Part shown: piece after piece, positions 7,857-18,317 of the stretch
Layout: every line of letters starts with the position of its first letter
How positions within the stretch are numbered: the first letter of the stretch is position 1
NCBI GenBank assembly: GCA_029055345.1
Contig: JAIDDJ010000032.1
Location: forward strand, 62,001 to 126,000
Direction: 5' to 3'
Length of the DNA: 64,000 bases
DNA from: Muribaculaceae bacterium
GTDB taxonomy: Bacteria > Bacteroidota > Bacteroidia > Bacteroidales > Muribaculaceae
The notes under the pieces: generated by a model
Database searches by the model: none
Seen by the model: the letters and a program-made list of their open reading frames with translations, nothing else
Told to the model about the DNA's origin: nothing
Position numbers and translations under genes: made by a program

Positions 7857-10613
7857 ATGGAATACAATCATCTTGAACTCGAGAAGCGCTGGCAGAAGTT
7901 CTGGCGCGACAATAATATCTATAAAGTCGCTGAAGATCCGACAAGAAAGAAATTCTATGTTCTGGATATGTTCCCTTACCCATCGGGAGCCGGACTTCAT
8001 GTAGGCCACCCTCTCGGTTATATAGCCAGTGATATTTACGCCCGATATAAACGCCAGCAGGGATTCAATGTGCTTCATCCGATGGGATATGACGCATATG
8101 GCCTTCCCGCCGAGCAATATGCAATTCAGACAGGTCAGCATCCTGAAAAAACCACTAATGACAATATCGCCCGCTACAGGGAGCAACTTGACAAAATCGG
8201 GTTTTCTTTCGACTGGAGCCGCGAGGTCCGCACATGCGACCCCGACTATTACAAATGGACTCAATGGGCATTCATGCAGATGTTTAACTCGTATTACGAC
8301 CTTGATGCAGACAAAGCCCTTCCCATCTCCGAATTGGTCAGCCGCTTCTCCAAAACAGGCACTGAGGGTGTCAACGCTGCTTGCGGGAAGACTTTGTCAT
8401 TTACCGCTGAAGAATGGAATGCCATGAGCGAGCGTGAACAACGCGACATCCTCATGAATTACCGTATTGCATATCAAGGCGAAACAATGGTCAACTGGTG
8501 CCCGGCCCTCGGAACTGTTCTTGCCAATGATGAAGTTAGCGAGGGCCTAAGCGTAAGAGGCGGCCACCCGGTGGAGCAAAAATTGATGAACCAGTGGTGT
8601 CTCCGGGTTTCTGCCTACGCACCTCGCCTCCTCTCTGACCTTGACTCTCTGAAATGGAGCGATTCTCTAAAGGAAACTCAACGGAACTGGATCGGGAAGT
8701 CGGAAGGGGCTGAGATGCGTTTCGATATCGCCGATTCAGATATTTTTCTTGAAATCTTCACGACCCGTGCCGATACTGTGTTCGGCGTTACTTTTATGGT
8801 GCTTGCTCCCGAATCGAAATATGTCGGGATGCTTACTACTCCGGAGCATAAGGCAGAAGTCGAAAATTATCTCAATGAAGTCAAGCACAAGACCGAACGT
8901 GAGCGACAGATTGAGAAAAAGGTATCCGGAGTCTTTACCGGCAGTTATGCCGTCAATCCGCTAACCGGTGAAAAAATCCCCGTGTGGGTGAGTGATTATG
9001 TGCTCGCCGGATATGGAACCGGGGCTATTATGGCCGTCCCTGCTCATGATTCACGAGACTACGCTTTCGCCCGCCACTTCAACTTACCTGTCATTCCTCT
9101 GATTGATGGGGCGGATGTGTCAGAGCAGAGTTTTGATGCCAAGGAAGGCAAAATGATTAATTCCCAAGGGCCTAACCTGAATCTGAACGGGCTTGAGGTA
9201 AAGGAGGCAATCGCGCGCACCAAAAAGTATATAGAAGAAAGCGGGCTTGGAAAAGTGAAGACAAATTATCGTCTTCGCGATGCAATATTCTCTCGTCAGA
9301 GATATTGGGGCGAACCTTTCCCTGTTTATTATAAAGATGGCATTGCGTATCTCATGGATGAAAGCAAACTCCCGCTTCGTCTGCCCGCAGTCTCATCTTA
9401 CCTGCCTACCGAAAGCGGCCAACCACCTTTAGCACGTGCAGAAGGATGGACCACTTCAGAAGGATATCCCATTGAAGTATGCACAATGCCGGGATTCGCG
9501 GGTTCATCGGCATATTATCTCCGATATATGGATCCTCATAACGACAAGGCCCTCGTGAGCAGGGAAGCTGACAATTATTGGAGAGATGTCGACCTTTATG
9601 TTGGAGGCGCGGAACACGCCACAGGCCATTTAATCTATTCCCGCTTTTGGAATAAATTCCTATATGACCTGGGACTCGTTGTGGAACCGGAACCCTTCCG
9701 CAAACTGGTCAATCAGGGCATGATCCAGGGACGCAGCAATTTCGTCTATAGGATTAAAAACACCAACACCTTTGTAAGTCATGGTCTGCGCGACCAATAT
9801 GATACCACTCCAATACGTGTGGATATATCTTTGGTCAGCAATGATGTGCTCGATACAGAGGGCTTCCGTAAATGGCGCCCTGAATACTCCGATGCGGAAT
9901 TTATTCTTGAAGATGGCAAGTACATTTGCGGTTGGGCCGTGGAAAAGATGTCGAAGTCAATGTTCAATGTGGTAAATCCTGACGATATCGTGGAACGCTA
10001 CGGTGCTGACACCCTTCGGTTATACGAGATGTTCCTCGGTCCGGTAGAGCAATCCAAGCCATGGGATACCAATGGTATCGATGGAGTAAACCGGTTCCTC
10101 AAAAAACTATGGGGCCTATTTGAAAAATGCGACAGCGATGCTGAAATGTCGAAGGAGGAAAAGAAGTGCGTCCACAAACTCATTAAGAAGGTCACGCATG
10201 ATATTGAGAACTTCTCTTTCAACACTTCTGTTTCCGCATTCATGATAGCGGTCAACGAGCTTTCCTCCATGAAATCACGCAGCCGGAAGGCTATGGACAT
10301 TATCACCCGTCTGATAGCACCTTTTGCCCCGCATATAGCTGAAGATTTCTGGCATAGGCTCGGACATAGCGGCAGTGTGGTGGATGCTTCTTGGCCCGAA
10401 TATGATGAAAGTGCGCTGACTGAAGATACTAAGAAATATCCCGTATCATTCAACGGCAAGACCCGCTATATGGTGGAAGCACCTTCCAATGCCACGAAAG
10501 AAGAAGTGGAGAAGTTGGCTCTTTCTGACCCGAATGCAGAAAAATGGCTTGGGGGCAAGCAACCCAAGAAGGTCATCGTGGTGCCGGGAAGGATAGTTAA
10601 TATTGTAATCTAA
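7857..10613 (+). CDS. leuS: leucyl-tRNA synthetase
   Basis: This 918-residue class Ia synthetase attaches leucine to tRNA(Leu) in the cytosol. The HIGH-type motif is HVGH at residues 48-51 within [16 protein letters not shown], and KMSKS lies at 697-701. The CP1 editing domain is present, with [19 protein letters not shown] and [19 protein letters not shown]. The protein is longer than E. coli LeuS (860) because of insertions, notably the [18 protein letters not shown] segment just before KMSKS, as seen in Bacteroidetes. The gene is followed after 14 bases by the amylase-family gene and probably leads an operon through purC. Confidence 0.98.
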   Translation: MEYNHLELEKRWQKFWRDNNIYKVAEDPTRKKFYVLDMFPYPSGAGLHVGHPLGYIASDIYARYKRQQGFNVLHPMGYDAYGLPAEQYAIQTGQHPEKTTNDNIARYREQLDKIGFSFDWSREVRTCDPDYYKWTQWAFMQMFNSYYDLDADKALPISELVSRFSKTGTEGVNAACGKTLSFTAEEWNAMSEREQRDILMNYRIAYQGETMVNWCPALGTVLANDEVSEGLSVRGGHPVEQKLMNQWCLRVSAYAPRLLSDLDSLKWSDSLKETQRNWIGKSEGAEMRFDIADSDIFLEIFTTRADTVFGVTFMVLAPESKYVGMLTTPEHKAEVENYLNEVKHKTERERQIEKKVSGVFTGSYAVNPLTGEKIPVWVSDYVLAGYGTGAIMAVPAHDSRDYAFARHFNLPVIPLIDGADVSEQSFDAKEGKMINSQGPNLNLNGLEVKEAIARTKKYIEESGLGKVKTNYRLRDAIFSRQRYWGEPFPVYYKDGIAYLMDESKLPLRLPAVSSYLPTESGQPPLARAEGWTTSEGYPIEVCTMPGFAGSSAYYLRYMDPHNDKALVSREADNYWRDVDLYVGGAEHATGHLIYSRFWNKFLYDLGLVVEPEPFRKLVNQGMIQGRSNFVYRIKNTNTFVSHGLRDQYDTTPIRVDISLVSNDVLDTEGFRKWRPEYSDAEFILEDGKYICGWAVEKMSKSMFNVVNPDDIVERYGADTLRLYEMFLGPVEQSKPWDTNGIDGVNRFLKKLWGLFEKCDSDAEMSKEEKKCVHKLIKKVTHDIENFSFNTSVSAFMIAVNELSSMKSRSRKAMDIITRLIAPFAPHIAEDFWHRLGHSGSVVDASWPEYDESALTEDTKKYPVSFNGKTRYMVEAPSNATKEEVEKLALSDPNAEKWLGGKQPKKVIVVPGRIVNIVI

Positions 10614-10627
10614 TAATATATAAACCT

Positions 10628-12034
10628 ATGGAAATTAGAAGATTAATAGCCTTAATGATAGCTGGAGCATTGTTGTTGCCCTTGTGCGCCAAGAAGCAAC
10701 AGGATTTCTGCTTGGTGAAAGCGGACTCCCCTTCTCCGGAATGGCTTGAGAGCGCAGTGATATATGAAGCCAACCTTCGTCAGGGCACGACTTCACGCGA
10801 TTTAAAAGGATTGCAGAGAGAGCTGCCCCGACTCAAAGATCTCGGAGTGGATGTAATTTGGCTCATGCCAATTCATCCAATCAGCCAAGAGCAAAGAAAA
10901 GGTACGTTCGGCTCATACTATGCAGTTCAGGATTACAAGGCCGTAAACCCTGAATTCGGCACGATGGAAGACCTTAAGGAATTCGTCAGGACAGCTCATG
11001 CACATGGTATGAAGGTCATTCTCGATGAGGTCTGCAATCATACCGGAGCAGATCACAAATGGGTAACCGAGCATCCCGAGTATTATGCCCTCAACGAAAA
11101 GGGGGAGAAATATGGGCCTTACGATTGGACAGACGTCTACAAACTCGATTACTCCAATCCGGCGACACGCGCGGCGATGACAGACGCTCTGAAATTCTGG
11201 ATTGAAGAAGCCGATATTGATGGATACCGCTGTGATGTGGCAGGAGAAGTGCCTACTGATTACTGGGAAGAAGCCCGCCCGCAGCTTCAGGCCATCAAGC
11301 CCATTCTTATGCTTGCGGAATCTTCCACGCCCTCACTGCTCGTAAAGGCTTTTGATGTGGACTACGCATGGCCGATGAAAGATGTATTTAACGCCATTGC
11401 GGCCACCAAGGGCATTAATAAATGGGCTGCCGAGCATAAGGAGAACCGACCGAAAATGTCGGCCTCTGACATTCCCGCTCTTATTGAGCGGCAGAAAAAA
11501 GAATTTCCTGCCGACTCGCGACATATGAATATGGTGACTAATCATGACCTGAATTCATGGGAAGGCACGGAATTCGACCGTTTTGGCCCTGCTACGGGCG
11601 CCTTTGCCACCCTCAGCTATACTCTCCCTGGCGTCCCGATGATGTACACGGGGCAAGAAGTTGGATTCAATCATCCTTTCGAATTCTTCGAACAGGATTC
11701 TATTCAACCCGTCTATGAAGCCAACGAATTCACAGCCTTCTATGAGAGGCTCAACTCGCTCAAGCACAACAATCGCGCACTTGATGCCAGCGTTCCCGCT
11801 GATTTCTATTCAGCGACCAATCCTGACATTCTATGCTTCGTTCGTGAAGTTGCGAATCCAGATGGCACAGACAATAAGGTCATGGTCATCGCTAATCTTT
11901 CCAATGAGAAAACTCCTTTGATTTTTAAGGCAAAAGGTATTGACGTCAATGATTTGACCAATATTTTTTCAGGCGAGAAGGCCGTATTACCCGCTGAACT
12001 TGAGCCTTGGCAATACATTGTGTTAGCAAAATAA
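10628..12034 (+). CDS. exported alpha-amylase family (GH13) protein
   Basis: This 468-residue protein has the four GH13 conserved regions: DEVCNH (133-138), GYRCDVA with nucleophile D203, the acid/base E231 in LAESS, and TNHD (304-307). It is therefore probably an active alpha-glucan hydrolase or transferase. The N-terminus [23 protein letters not shown] is a signal sequence. Cys20 could be lipidated, but LPLC is not a canonical lipobox, so the location (periplasm or lipoprotein) is open. The C-terminal 80 residues form the usual all-beta domain. The protein follows leuS by 14 bases and precedes purC by 16 bases, a context that says little about its substrate. Confidence 0.88.
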   Translation: MEIRRLIALMIAGALLLPLCAKKQQDFCLVKADSPSPEWLESAVIYEANLRQGTTSRDLKGLQRELPRLKDLGVDVIWLMPIHPISQEQRKGTFGSYYAVQDYKAVNPEFGTMEDLKEFVRTAHAHGMKVILDEVCNHTGADHKWVTEHPEYYALNEKGEKYGPYDWTDVYKLDYSNPATRAAMTDALKFWIEEADIDGYRCDVAGEVPTDYWEEARPQLQAIKPILMLAESSTPSLLVKAFDVDYAWPMKDVFNAIAATKGINKWAAEHKENRPKMSASDIPALIERQKKEFPADSRHMNMVTNHDLNSWEGTEFDRFGPATGAFATLSYTLPGVPMMYTGQEVGFNHPFEFFEQDSIQPVYEANEFTAFYERLNSLKHNNRALDASVPADFYSATNPDILCFVREVANPDGTDNKVMVIANLSNEKTPLIFKAKGIDVNDLTNIFSGEKAVLPAELEPWQYIVLAK

Positions 12035-12050
12035 AGTGACTCTTAGAAAT

Positions 12051-12998
12051 ATGACAGAAACACTGACACGCACCGATTTCGATTTCAAAGGTCAGGAATC
12101 GGTATATCACGGAAAGGTCCGTGACGTTTATGACATCAACAACAGATACATGGTGATGGTAGCAACAGACCGAATTTCTGCATTTGACGTTGTCCTGCCA
12201 AAAGGGATACCTTTCAAAGGTCAGGTCCTCAATCAGATTGCCGCCTATTTTCTTGATGCCACTGCCGATATCGTACCAAATTGGAAAATTTGTGTGCCCG
12301 ACCCGATGGTCACCATCGGCCATAAATGCGAACCTCTGAAGATCGAAATGATTGTCAGAGGCTATCTCGCAGGTTCGGCATGGAGGGATTATAAATCCGG
12401 TTGCCGGGAGATATGCGGTGTGAAGCTGCCTGACGGCATGAAAGAAAATCAAAAATTTGATTCGCCCATTCTGACTCCCACCACCAAGGCTGATGCCGGT
12501 CATGATGAAAATATCTCGCGTGAAGAGATTATCGCGCGCGGAATAGTTCCTGAGGATATATACAGCCAAGTTGAGAAATATGCTTTGGCCCTATTCAAAA
12601 GGGGCTCAGAAATGGCGGCAGAAAGAGGCCTTATCCTTGTCGACACTAAGTATGAATTCGGATTAAAGGATGGCAAAGTAATTCTAATTGACGAAATTCA
12701 TACTCCCGATTCTTCTCGATATTTCTATGCCGACGGATATCAGGAAAGATTTGAAAAGGGAGAAGAACAGCGCCAGCTATCTAAGGAATTTGTTCGCCAA
12801 TGGCTCATTTCCAACGGGTTCATGGGGAAAGCAGGACAAAAGGTGCCGGAGATGACTGATGAATATTGTGAGGAAGTCAGCAAGCGGTATATTGAGCTGT
12901 ATGAGCACATCACCGGAAAGACTTTCGTTCGTGCTGATGAATCCAATCTAACTCATCGTATTGAGGAAAATGTATCGAATGCGCTTGAGAAACTTTGA
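12051..12998 (+). CDS. purC: phosphoribosylaminoimidazole-succinocarboxamide synthase (SAICAR synthetase)
   Basis: A 315-residue enzyme of de novo purine synthesis that joins CAIR and aspartate using ATP. Signatures are the N-terminal [29 protein letters not shown], and the [13 protein letters not shown] and LVDTKYEFG segments. It is the longer form (about 310 residues), not the 240-residue E. coli type. The ORF track's start is a GTG at 12036; the ATG at 12051 fits the family N-terminus and lies past the amylase stop codon. It is separated from the other purine genes and appears to belong to the leuS-amylase unit, ending at a bidirectional terminator. Confidence 0.96.
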   Translation: MTETLTRTDFDFKGQESVYHGKVRDVYDINNRYMVMVATDRISAFDVVLPKGIPFKGQVLNQIAAYFLDATADIVPNWKICVPDPMVTIGHKCEPLKIEMIVRGYLAGSAWRDYKSGCREICGVKLPDGMKENQKFDSPILTPTTKADAGHDENISREEIIARGIVPEDIYSQVEKYALALFKRGSEMAAERGLILVDTKYEFGLKDGKVILIDEIHTPDSSRYFYADGYQERFEKGEEQRQLSKEFVRQWLISNGFMGKAGQKVPEMTDEYCEEVSKRYIELYEHITGKTFVRADESNLTHRIEENVSNALEKL

Positions 12999-13020
12999 TT
13001 AATACAAATTAATTCATACA

Positions 13021-13058
13021 AAAAATGCGTCACATCGTAATTGGTGCGACGCATTTTT
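13021..13058. terminator. bidirectional terminator between purC and the CpsB-like gene
   Basis: Perfect 11-base arms AAAAATGCGTC (13021-13031) and GACGCATTTTT (13048-13058) form a hairpin with a 16-base loop, flanked by A-rich sequence on the left and a T-run on the right. It lies between two convergent genes, and both strands end in a U-tract after the stem. Confidence 0.85.
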
Positions 13059-13087
13059 GTATGCTATTTTGTATAACAAAGACTACT

Positions 13088-13813
13088 TTAATTGACTTTC
13101 GGATTATTGGCCACTTCTACCAATAAACGAAGTGGCTCGGAATGCTTAGGGCTCTTCTCAATGACATGGTCAAACACGAACTTACGATGAACATCCGAAC
13201 CGGTCAGATCAATCATTCCCTCTTTCAGAAGCCATTCGAGTTTTTTTCTTGCTGTTTCGCCATATCCACCGGTAAGTGATATATAATTTGCTTGAAATAA
13301 AAGCCCCCTTTCTTTCCAACGCCTATAGTCATCTTCATTCATATATCGGTATCTCTCCGGATGAGCCAGAATTGGCGTGAAGCCGGCCTTGAAGACGCCT
13401 TCTATCATTGACTCCATGCCGAAAGGAGGATTTACATAGGAAGTCTCGATCAGGAGATGATCGCCATCTTCTCCAATGGGCAGGAAGTCCTTATTTTGCA
13501 AGCGCTCTTCAAAAAGAGAATCAAGCATATTTTCGGATGCAAGCCTAAGCTCCAGACCTCCTTTATATTCATTTTTAAGCTCGGCGAATCGTTCACGCAG
13601 CTTCTCCGTGGGGTTCGGGCAGTCTTCCATCACATGTGGGGTCAGCCACACCTTCTTTATACCGGCAGCCTCGAAAGCAGCCAATGTGTCGAGAGACTCA
13701 TGCATGGTGCGAATGCCATCATCTACACCGGGAAGAATATGCGAATGCCAGTCTGTGAAACCTCCGAGAAGCCCGGACTTACTTAATTTTGATACAGTTT
13801 TAAAAGGCCACAT
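13088..13813 (-). CDS. CpsB/YwqE-type (PHP-domain) tyrosine-protein phosphatase
   Basis: A 241-residue metal-dependent phosphatase expected to reverse autophosphorylation of the neighbouring tyrosine kinase and so control polysaccharide assembly. PHP motifs are TDWHSHILPGVDDG near the start, WLTPHVMED, ILAHPERYRYM and LTGSDVHRK, covering the usual metal-binding His and Asp residues. The start is taken at ATG 13811-13813 (MWPFKTVSKL), 22 bases after the kinase stop; the longer ORF in the track only runs back into the kinase gene. It is the third gene of the Wza-Wzc-CpsB unit. Confidence 0.88.
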   Translation of the reverse strand: MWPFKTVSKLSKSGLLGGFTDWHSHILPGVDDGIRTMHESLDTLAAFEAAGIKKVWLTPHVMEDCPNPTEKLRERFAELKNEYKGGLELRLASENMLDSLFEERLQNKDFLPIGEDGDHLLIETSYVNPPFGMESMIEGVFKAGFTPILAHPERYRYMNEDDYRRWKERGLLFQANYISLTGGYGETARKKLEWLLKEGMIDLTGSDVHRKFVFDHVIEKSPKHSEPLRLLVEVANNPKVN

Positions 13814-13835
13814 AAAAATCAGCTTAACCTTTGAA

Positions 13836-16265
13836 TTACTCTTGCACAGCGTATGCCGAATGGTAATAACCATAACCATCCGCTCCGTAACGGCTGTGGG
13901 CTTTCTCTGTTCCATTGAGAAGGACCGACATCTGCTTGAACCGATAAGATTTGTAAAGCTCGTCGATATCTTTGATTGACTTCTTTTCCAGAAGGCCGGC
14001 ACGAACTATGAAGATGGTTCTGTCGGCTAACGGGGCCAGAACTTGAGTATCAACCACTATATCCACCGGCGGACAGTCGAGAATTATATAGTCATATTCT
14101 TTTCGCGCCTCTTCAATAAGCGTCTTCATATTCGAAGTTTCGAGCAACTCAGCCGGATTAGGGGGCCTGTGTCCGATAGGTAGAACAAATAGATTGGGCT
14201 CTTCTTGATCTGCCACTACGAGATGTTTCCAATCGGATGTGTTCCCGGTGAGATATGCTGAAATACCTTTCGGTGGCATGCCTACAAACTGTGATGAAGA
14301 ACCATGTCGAAGGTCACAGTCAATTATAAGCACCTTCTTGCCCTTGATGGCAAACGAACAACCGAGATTGTAAGTCACAAACGATTTCCCGCTTCCAGGA
14401 TTGAAAGATGTCACCATCAGCACCGATGAACCCGAGCCATGATTCATGAAGTCAATATTGCCTCGCACGATTCTGAACGATTCGTTAATTACATCACGGC
14501 TGCCGGCGGTAACTCGTGCCGGAAGTGTCTCGAGTTCCTTCGTGGTCTTTGATTTGAATAATCCGCGCAGTTTTGCGAATCTCTTTCTTCGACCTCCGAG
14601 TGGAATTTCTCCCATGAATGGCGTTGCCATGCGGTCAAGATCTCTCCGCGACCTCACTGTAGTGTTAGAGGATTCAATCACATATACGAGGCCGGCCGGA
14701 AGTCCGAGACCAATAAGGAAGGCGATGCTTATAAGAAGCAATTTTTTGGGAGCTACAGGCTTTAAAGGTCCGTAAGGAGGTGTGATTACTCTCGTATTGT
14801 CGGCTGTAAAAGTCTGGGTCAGTTCATTTTCCTCACGCTTCTGGAGAAGATAAAGATAAAGTTGCTCCTTAACTTTCTGCTGCCTTTCCACACTGAGCAA
14901 GTACTTGGCCTGATTAGGCGCAGATGCGAGTTGACCTTTAATGCCTCCCTCTGCACGCTGTAGACTCTTCAATTGATTTTCGTAACCTATGACATTGGTT
15001 TTTAACGCTCGCTCTATAGCTTCGCGCATTCCGGCAAGCTGAGTGTCATAATCTTTAACTATCGGGTTTGTCGCAGAAGATGTAGCGGCAAGATTATTCC
15101 TTGTAAGAAGCGTTGTATTGTAAGTGCTTATCTGGCTCTCTATCGGAAGCGATACGCCGCCGGTATTGACAGGTATCACATTGTTCTTGTTTGCAGGATT
15201 CTGGACATAGTCATACACATAACGCGCCATGCTCAGCTGTGTGCTCGCTGTCAGCATTTCCTGCTGAAGGTCGTGCGTGGTCTTCATATTAAGCTTCGCA
15301 GCCTCTTCAAGATCCGGAACAAGCGTCTGCGCCTTATATTTCATTATGTCTGAATCTACAGAACCAAGTTCTTTCTCAATCACTGCCAGACGGTCATCGA
15401 TAAACTGCGATGTGGCCGTAGATATCCTGTTCTTGTCAGATATCCATTTTGAGGTGTACACGTCAAGCACGGTGTTTAGGATATCATCGGCGCGCTCCAC
15501 GGATGTATCTTCTATGTTAAGATCAAGGACATCCGCATCCTTATCGACCAGGTCCCCCTTAAGCTTTGTGGTATATTTTTCAACAGTCGGCAGAAATGAA
15601 CTGCGGACAATATTGATTGTAACAGGCTCCGTAATTCCGGGACCGGCATAGCGCTGATTCGGTGTAATTTGAAGCGTGCCGATAGGTGTCTTTACCGCTG
15701 TGGCCCCGGCCGGCATTTTCACTTCCTTATCGAATTTGATTTTTTGTCCCGGCACCAGTTTTACAAATTTATAAAGCCGAGCCGAGCCATCAGGATTCAA
15801 ATCCATGCGGAATGAACCTGCCTCATTCGCCGGCAAATCCGGAATGACAATATTAAACGGCAGATTCGTGCCGTACAGTGTCTTATTATAGGGTAAAGCC
15901 CGTTCGGTATATTCAACATCCAGATTAAGTCGTTGCACCACTTCTGCCATGACTGCCGGAGACATCAGGGATATCAGTTCATTATACACATTCGTATTCG
16001 TAGATACAAGTCCCAATGATGAAAACGAACTGGCTATATCACCTACTCCGCCTCCGCCATCCTGATCCTTAATCAGAACCTGCATACTCCGTTTGTAACG
16101 CGGAGGCGTGCGGTAGGCATAATAGACTCCTGCACATGTAAAAAAGAGTATCGATATTAAGAACCATTTCCATTTCGCCCCGCAGGCCTTAAGGAAGTTC
16201 TTTAACGAAAAACTTGATTCCGCATCGGCGGTTGTGGTCTCGGCCAATTGTTTATTCTGACTCAT
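13836..16265 (-). CDS. Wzc-like polysaccharide co-polymerase and BY-type tyrosine kinase
   Basis: An 809-residue inner-membrane protein. The N-terminal Wzz domain is flanked by membrane segments at about residues 33-50 and 515-535, with a long periplasmic coiled-coil/GNVR region between. The cytosolic bacterial tyrosine kinase domain follows, with Walker A SFNPGSGKS (about 620-628), Walker A' VLIIDCDLRHGS (about 645-656) and Walker B YIILDCPPVD (about 725-734). The C-terminal tail is tyrosine-rich (YGADGYGYYHSAYAVQE), the expected autophosphorylation cluster. Kinase cycling sets chain length and export of surface polysaccharide. It is flanked by the Wza-like and CpsB-like genes in one operon. 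Confidence 0.93.
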   Translation of the reverse strand: MSQNKQLAETTTADAESSFSLKNFLKACGAKWKWFLISILFFTCAGVYYAYRTPPRYKRSMQVLIKDQDGGGGVGDIASSFSSLGLVSTNTNVYNELISLMSPAVMAEVVQRLNLDVEYTERALPYNKTLYGTNLPFNIVIPDLPANEAGSFRMDLNPDGSARLYKFVKLVPGQKIKFDKEVKMPAGATAVKTPIGTLQITPNQRYAGPGITEPVTINIVRSSFLPTVEKYTTKLKGDLVDKDADVLDLNIEDTSVERADDILNTVLDVYTSKWISDKNRISTATSQFIDDRLAVIEKELGSVDSDIMKYKAQTLVPDLEEAAKLNMKTTHDLQQEMLTASTQLSMARYVYDYVQNPANKNNVIPVNTGGVSLPIESQISTYNTTLLTRNNLAATSSATNPIVKDYDTQLAGMREAIERALKTNVIGYENQLKSLQRAEGGIKGQLASAPNQAKYLLSVERQQKVKEQLYLYLLQKREENELTQTFTADNTRVITPPYGPLKPVAPKKLLLISIAFLIGLGLPAGLVYVIESSNTTVRSRRDLDRMATPFMGEIPLGGRRKRFAKLRGLFKSKTTKELETLPARVTAGSRDVINESFRIVRGNIDFMNHGSGSSVLMVTSFNPGSGKSFVTYNLGCSFAIKGKKVLIIDCDLRHGSSSQFVGMPPKGISAYLTGNTSDWKHLVVADQEEPNLFVLPIGHRPPNPAELLETSNMKTLIEEARKEYDYIILDCPPVDIVVDTQVLAPLADRTIFIVRAGLLEKKSIKDIDELYKSYRFKQMSVLLNGTEKAHSRYGADGYGYYHSAYAVQE

Positions 16266-16294
16266 TTGAGTATCAAGCGCATTAATTAAATTTA

Positions 16295-17137
16295 TTATTT
16301 CACGAACACTCCGATGGTGGTGACGGCTGTCGTGACAAGCGATGCTACCGATATCCAGAACGATGTGCTGAGCGCGTTGTTTCCGTTGATCGTGGATGAC
16401 CGCTTCATCATATCATTAGGCTCTACATAAACCACATCGTTGGGTCGCAGATAGAAAGCCGGAGACCCGGCAGCCTTTTTAAGGTCGGTTATATCGATTG
16501 TATATACGCGAATCGAGCCATCCTCTTCGCGAAGCACCTTTATATTTTCTCGCTGACCGCCTATCTGGAGGTCTCCTGCAACTGCCAACGCTTCAAGAAG
16601 GGTATAGGAGTCGGCATTCACCTCATACCGCCCGGGAGTATTTACCGCTCCAAGCACATTGATACCTGTATTAAGGAACTCTACTATTACCGTAGGATCC
16701 TTGACAAGATCGCGTCCCACAAGTTCTCCCTTGATAAAACCGGCAAGTTCCGCACGTGTCATCCCTGCCACTTTAAGCATGCCGAGAACCGGAAAGTCTA
16801 TCATACCTTGCGGAGTTACTGTATATGAACTTACGCCATCAGCCATAGCCCCTCTGTATACCTGAGAGGTAGCGCCGGATGCCGAACTCGTCGATGACGA
16901 AGCGCCTAACCTTTGAGAATATGTCGGAAGGTTAAACAGTTCAGAGACCATCGGGTCCTTAGCCTTCACTATTATATTGAGCTTGTCGCCCGGCTGAAGC
17001 TTGAATTGTTCTTGCTGGGCGATGGGAAATATCATTTCCTCATTTTGAAAATATGCTATGTTTTGCGGTGCTTTGCAAGAGGAAAGCATCAACAAAGCTG
17101 TCCCTGCACACACGAGAAGTATTCTTGAAAGTTTCAT
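16295..17137 (-). CDS. Wza-like polysaccharide export outer-membrane lipoprotein
   Basis: A 280-residue protein with a lipoprotein signal (LLMLSSC, lipidation at Cys20). A polysaccharide biosynthesis/export domain follows (QFKLQPGDKLNIIVKAKDP), then SLBB-type segments (GMIDFPVLGMLKVAG, and INVLGAVNTPGRYEV). The C-terminus (TSFWISVASLVTTAVTTIGVFVK) is hydrophobic, matching the membrane-spanning helix of Wza-like proteins. It is expected to form the outer-membrane export channel working with the downstream Wzc-like kinase. It is the first gene of the operon and has a near-consensus promoter. Confidence 0.92.
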   Translation of the reverse strand: MKLSRILLVCAGTALLMLSSCKAPQNIAYFQNEEMIFPIAQQEQFKLQPGDKLNIIVKAKDPMVSELFNLPTYSQRLGASSSTSSASGATSQVYRGAMADGVSSYTVTPQGMIDFPVLGMLKVAGMTRAELAGFIKGELVGRDLVKDPTVIVEFLNTGINVLGAVNTPGRYEVNADSYTLLEALAVAGDLQIGGQRENIKVLREEDGSIRVYTIDITDLKKAAGSPAFYLRPNDVVYVEPNDMMKRSSTINGNNALSTSFWISVASLVTTAVTTIGVFVK

Positions 17138-17174
17138 TATAGGTTGGTCAAGTGGTCTTTTCCGAATATAATTG

Positions 17175-17205
17175 CAAAATTATAAAAAAATAATCATTCG
17201 ACAAA
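17175..17205 (-). promoter_or_regulatory. promoter of the Wza-Wzc-CpsB operon
   Basis: On the minus strand a TTTG (-33, 17202-17205) is followed by exactly 19 bases and then TAATTTTG (-7, 17175-17182), a perfect match to the Bacteroidetes primary-sigma promoter. The implied leader to the start at 17137 is about 30 bases. Confidence 0.85.
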
Positions 17206-17260
17206 AAAGTTGACTATTTCCTTTTAAAACTCAATTTGACGGAGGGATATTGCCCTTAAT

Positions 17261-17292
17261 TTTGCCCATTTGGATTTTATTGAGTAATTTTG
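17261..17292 (+). promoter_or_regulatory. promoter of panB
   Basis: TTTG (17261-17264), a 20-base spacer and TAATTTTG (17285-17292) form a consensus promoter. It lies inside the long ORF drawn from 17250, so the true coding start must be downstream, supporting the ATG at 17376. The leader is about 75 bases. Confidence 0.8.
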
Positions 17293-17375
17293 CAGCGCAA
17301 ATGAGGTTAATCCCGATTATTGTCGCCTCGTTAAGGCACAATTTTTTATTCAATTACCCCAAAATAAGAAACGCA

Positions 17376-18197
17376 ATGTCAACCAACACAATCGACGACA
17401 AGCGTAAGGTCACAACCCGCCGACTTGTTGAAATGAAACAACGCGGTGAGAAAATTTCCATGTTGACCGCCTATGATTATTCATCAGCTAAAATTATAGA
17501 TGGCGCAGGCATTGATGTGATTCTTGTGGGCGATTCTGCATCAAATGTGATGGCTGGAAATGTAACCACACTTCCTATCACGCTTGATCAGATGATCTAT
17601 CATGCCAAATCCGTGATGAAGGGCACAAAGCGGGCTCTTGTAGTAGTAGATCTTCCGTTTGGCTCATATCAGGGAAATTCCAAGGAAGCACTCGCATCGG
17701 CCATAAGAATCATGAAGGAGAGCCATGCCGAAGCTGTCAAGCTCGAAGGAGGCGCCGAAATCAAGGAATCCGTGGAGAGAATTCTTTCGGCAGGCATACC
17801 GGTGATGGGACATCTCGGCCTCACTCCACAGAGCATCAATAAATTCGGCACTTATAATGTGAGAGCCCGCGAGAAGGAAGAAGCCGACAAACTGATTGCC
17901 GATGCAAAACTTCTTGAGGAGCTGGGCTGCTTCGCTATAGTATTGGAGAAAATTCCCGCCGAACTTGCTGAAAAAGTTGCAAGTGAGCTAACTATCCCCA
18001 TCATAGGAATAGGAGCCGGCGGAGGGACAGACGGCCAAGTGCTCGTGATGCATGATATGCTCGGTATAAATCAGGGGTTTTCTCCTCGTTTTCTGCGAAG
18101 ATATGCCGACCTCGCCACTATTATGCACGATGCCGTGGGGAGATATGTCGAAGATGTAAAAAGCGGAGATTTCCCCTCACCTGACGAATCTTACTGA
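17376..18197 (+). CDS. panB: 3-methyl-2-oxobutanoate hydroxymethyltransferase (ketopantoate synthase)
   Basis: A 273-residue enzyme of pantothenate (vitamin B5/CoA) synthesis that adds a hydroxymethyl group from 5,10-methylene-THF to alpha-ketoisovalerate. PanB signatures include [52 protein letters not shown] and [20 protein letters not shown]. The ORF-track start at 17250 is upstream of the promoter; ATG 17376 gives the family's usual length. The gene stands alone between its own promoter and a terminator-like hairpin. Its THF cofactor links it loosely to folD in the purine operon. Confidence 0.96.
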   Translation: MSTNTIDDKRKVTTRRLVEMKQRGEKISMLTAYDYSSAKIIDGAGIDVILVGDSASNVMAGNVTTLPITLDQMIYHAKSVMKGTKRALVVVDLPFGSYQGNSKEALASAIRIMKESHAEAVKLEGGAEIKESVERILSAGIPVMGHLGLTPQSINKFGTYNVRAREKEEADKLIADAKLLEELGCFAIVLEKIPAELAEKVASELTIPIIGIGAGGGTDGQVLVMHDMLGINQGFSPRFLRRYADLATIMHDAVGRYVEDVKSGDFPSPDESY

Positions 18198-18202
18198 TAT
18201 TG

Positions 18203-18246
18203 AAAAGCGCTAAACCTTTGATTGTTCATCGAGTTCAGGCGCTTTT
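18203..18246 (+). terminator. terminator after panB
   Basis: Arms AAAAGCGC (18203-18210) and GCGCTTTT (18239-18246) form an 8-base stem directly after the panB stop codon, followed by TT. The loop is long (28 bases), so efficiency is uncertain. Confidence 0.55.
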
Positions 18247-18268
18247 TTAATAGCTTGAAGAAGCAATA

Positions 18269-18300
18269 TTTGAGAGATTGACATTTTTTTAGTAATTTTG
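18269..18300 (+). promoter_or_regulatory. promoter of the purF-car-pyr operon
   Basis: TTTG (18269-18272), a 20-base spacer and TAATTTTG (18293-18300) match the Bacteroidetes consensus. The purF start codon follows only 17 bases after the -7 box, so the leader is very short and leaves no room for a riboswitch or attenuator before purF. Confidence 0.85.
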
Positions 18301-18317
18301 CGAAGCAAAACCGGAAT

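Noticed and set aside
18301-18317. Riboswitch or attenuator in front of purF-carA
   Set aside because: The -7 box ends 17 bases before the purF start, leaving no room for a structured leader.
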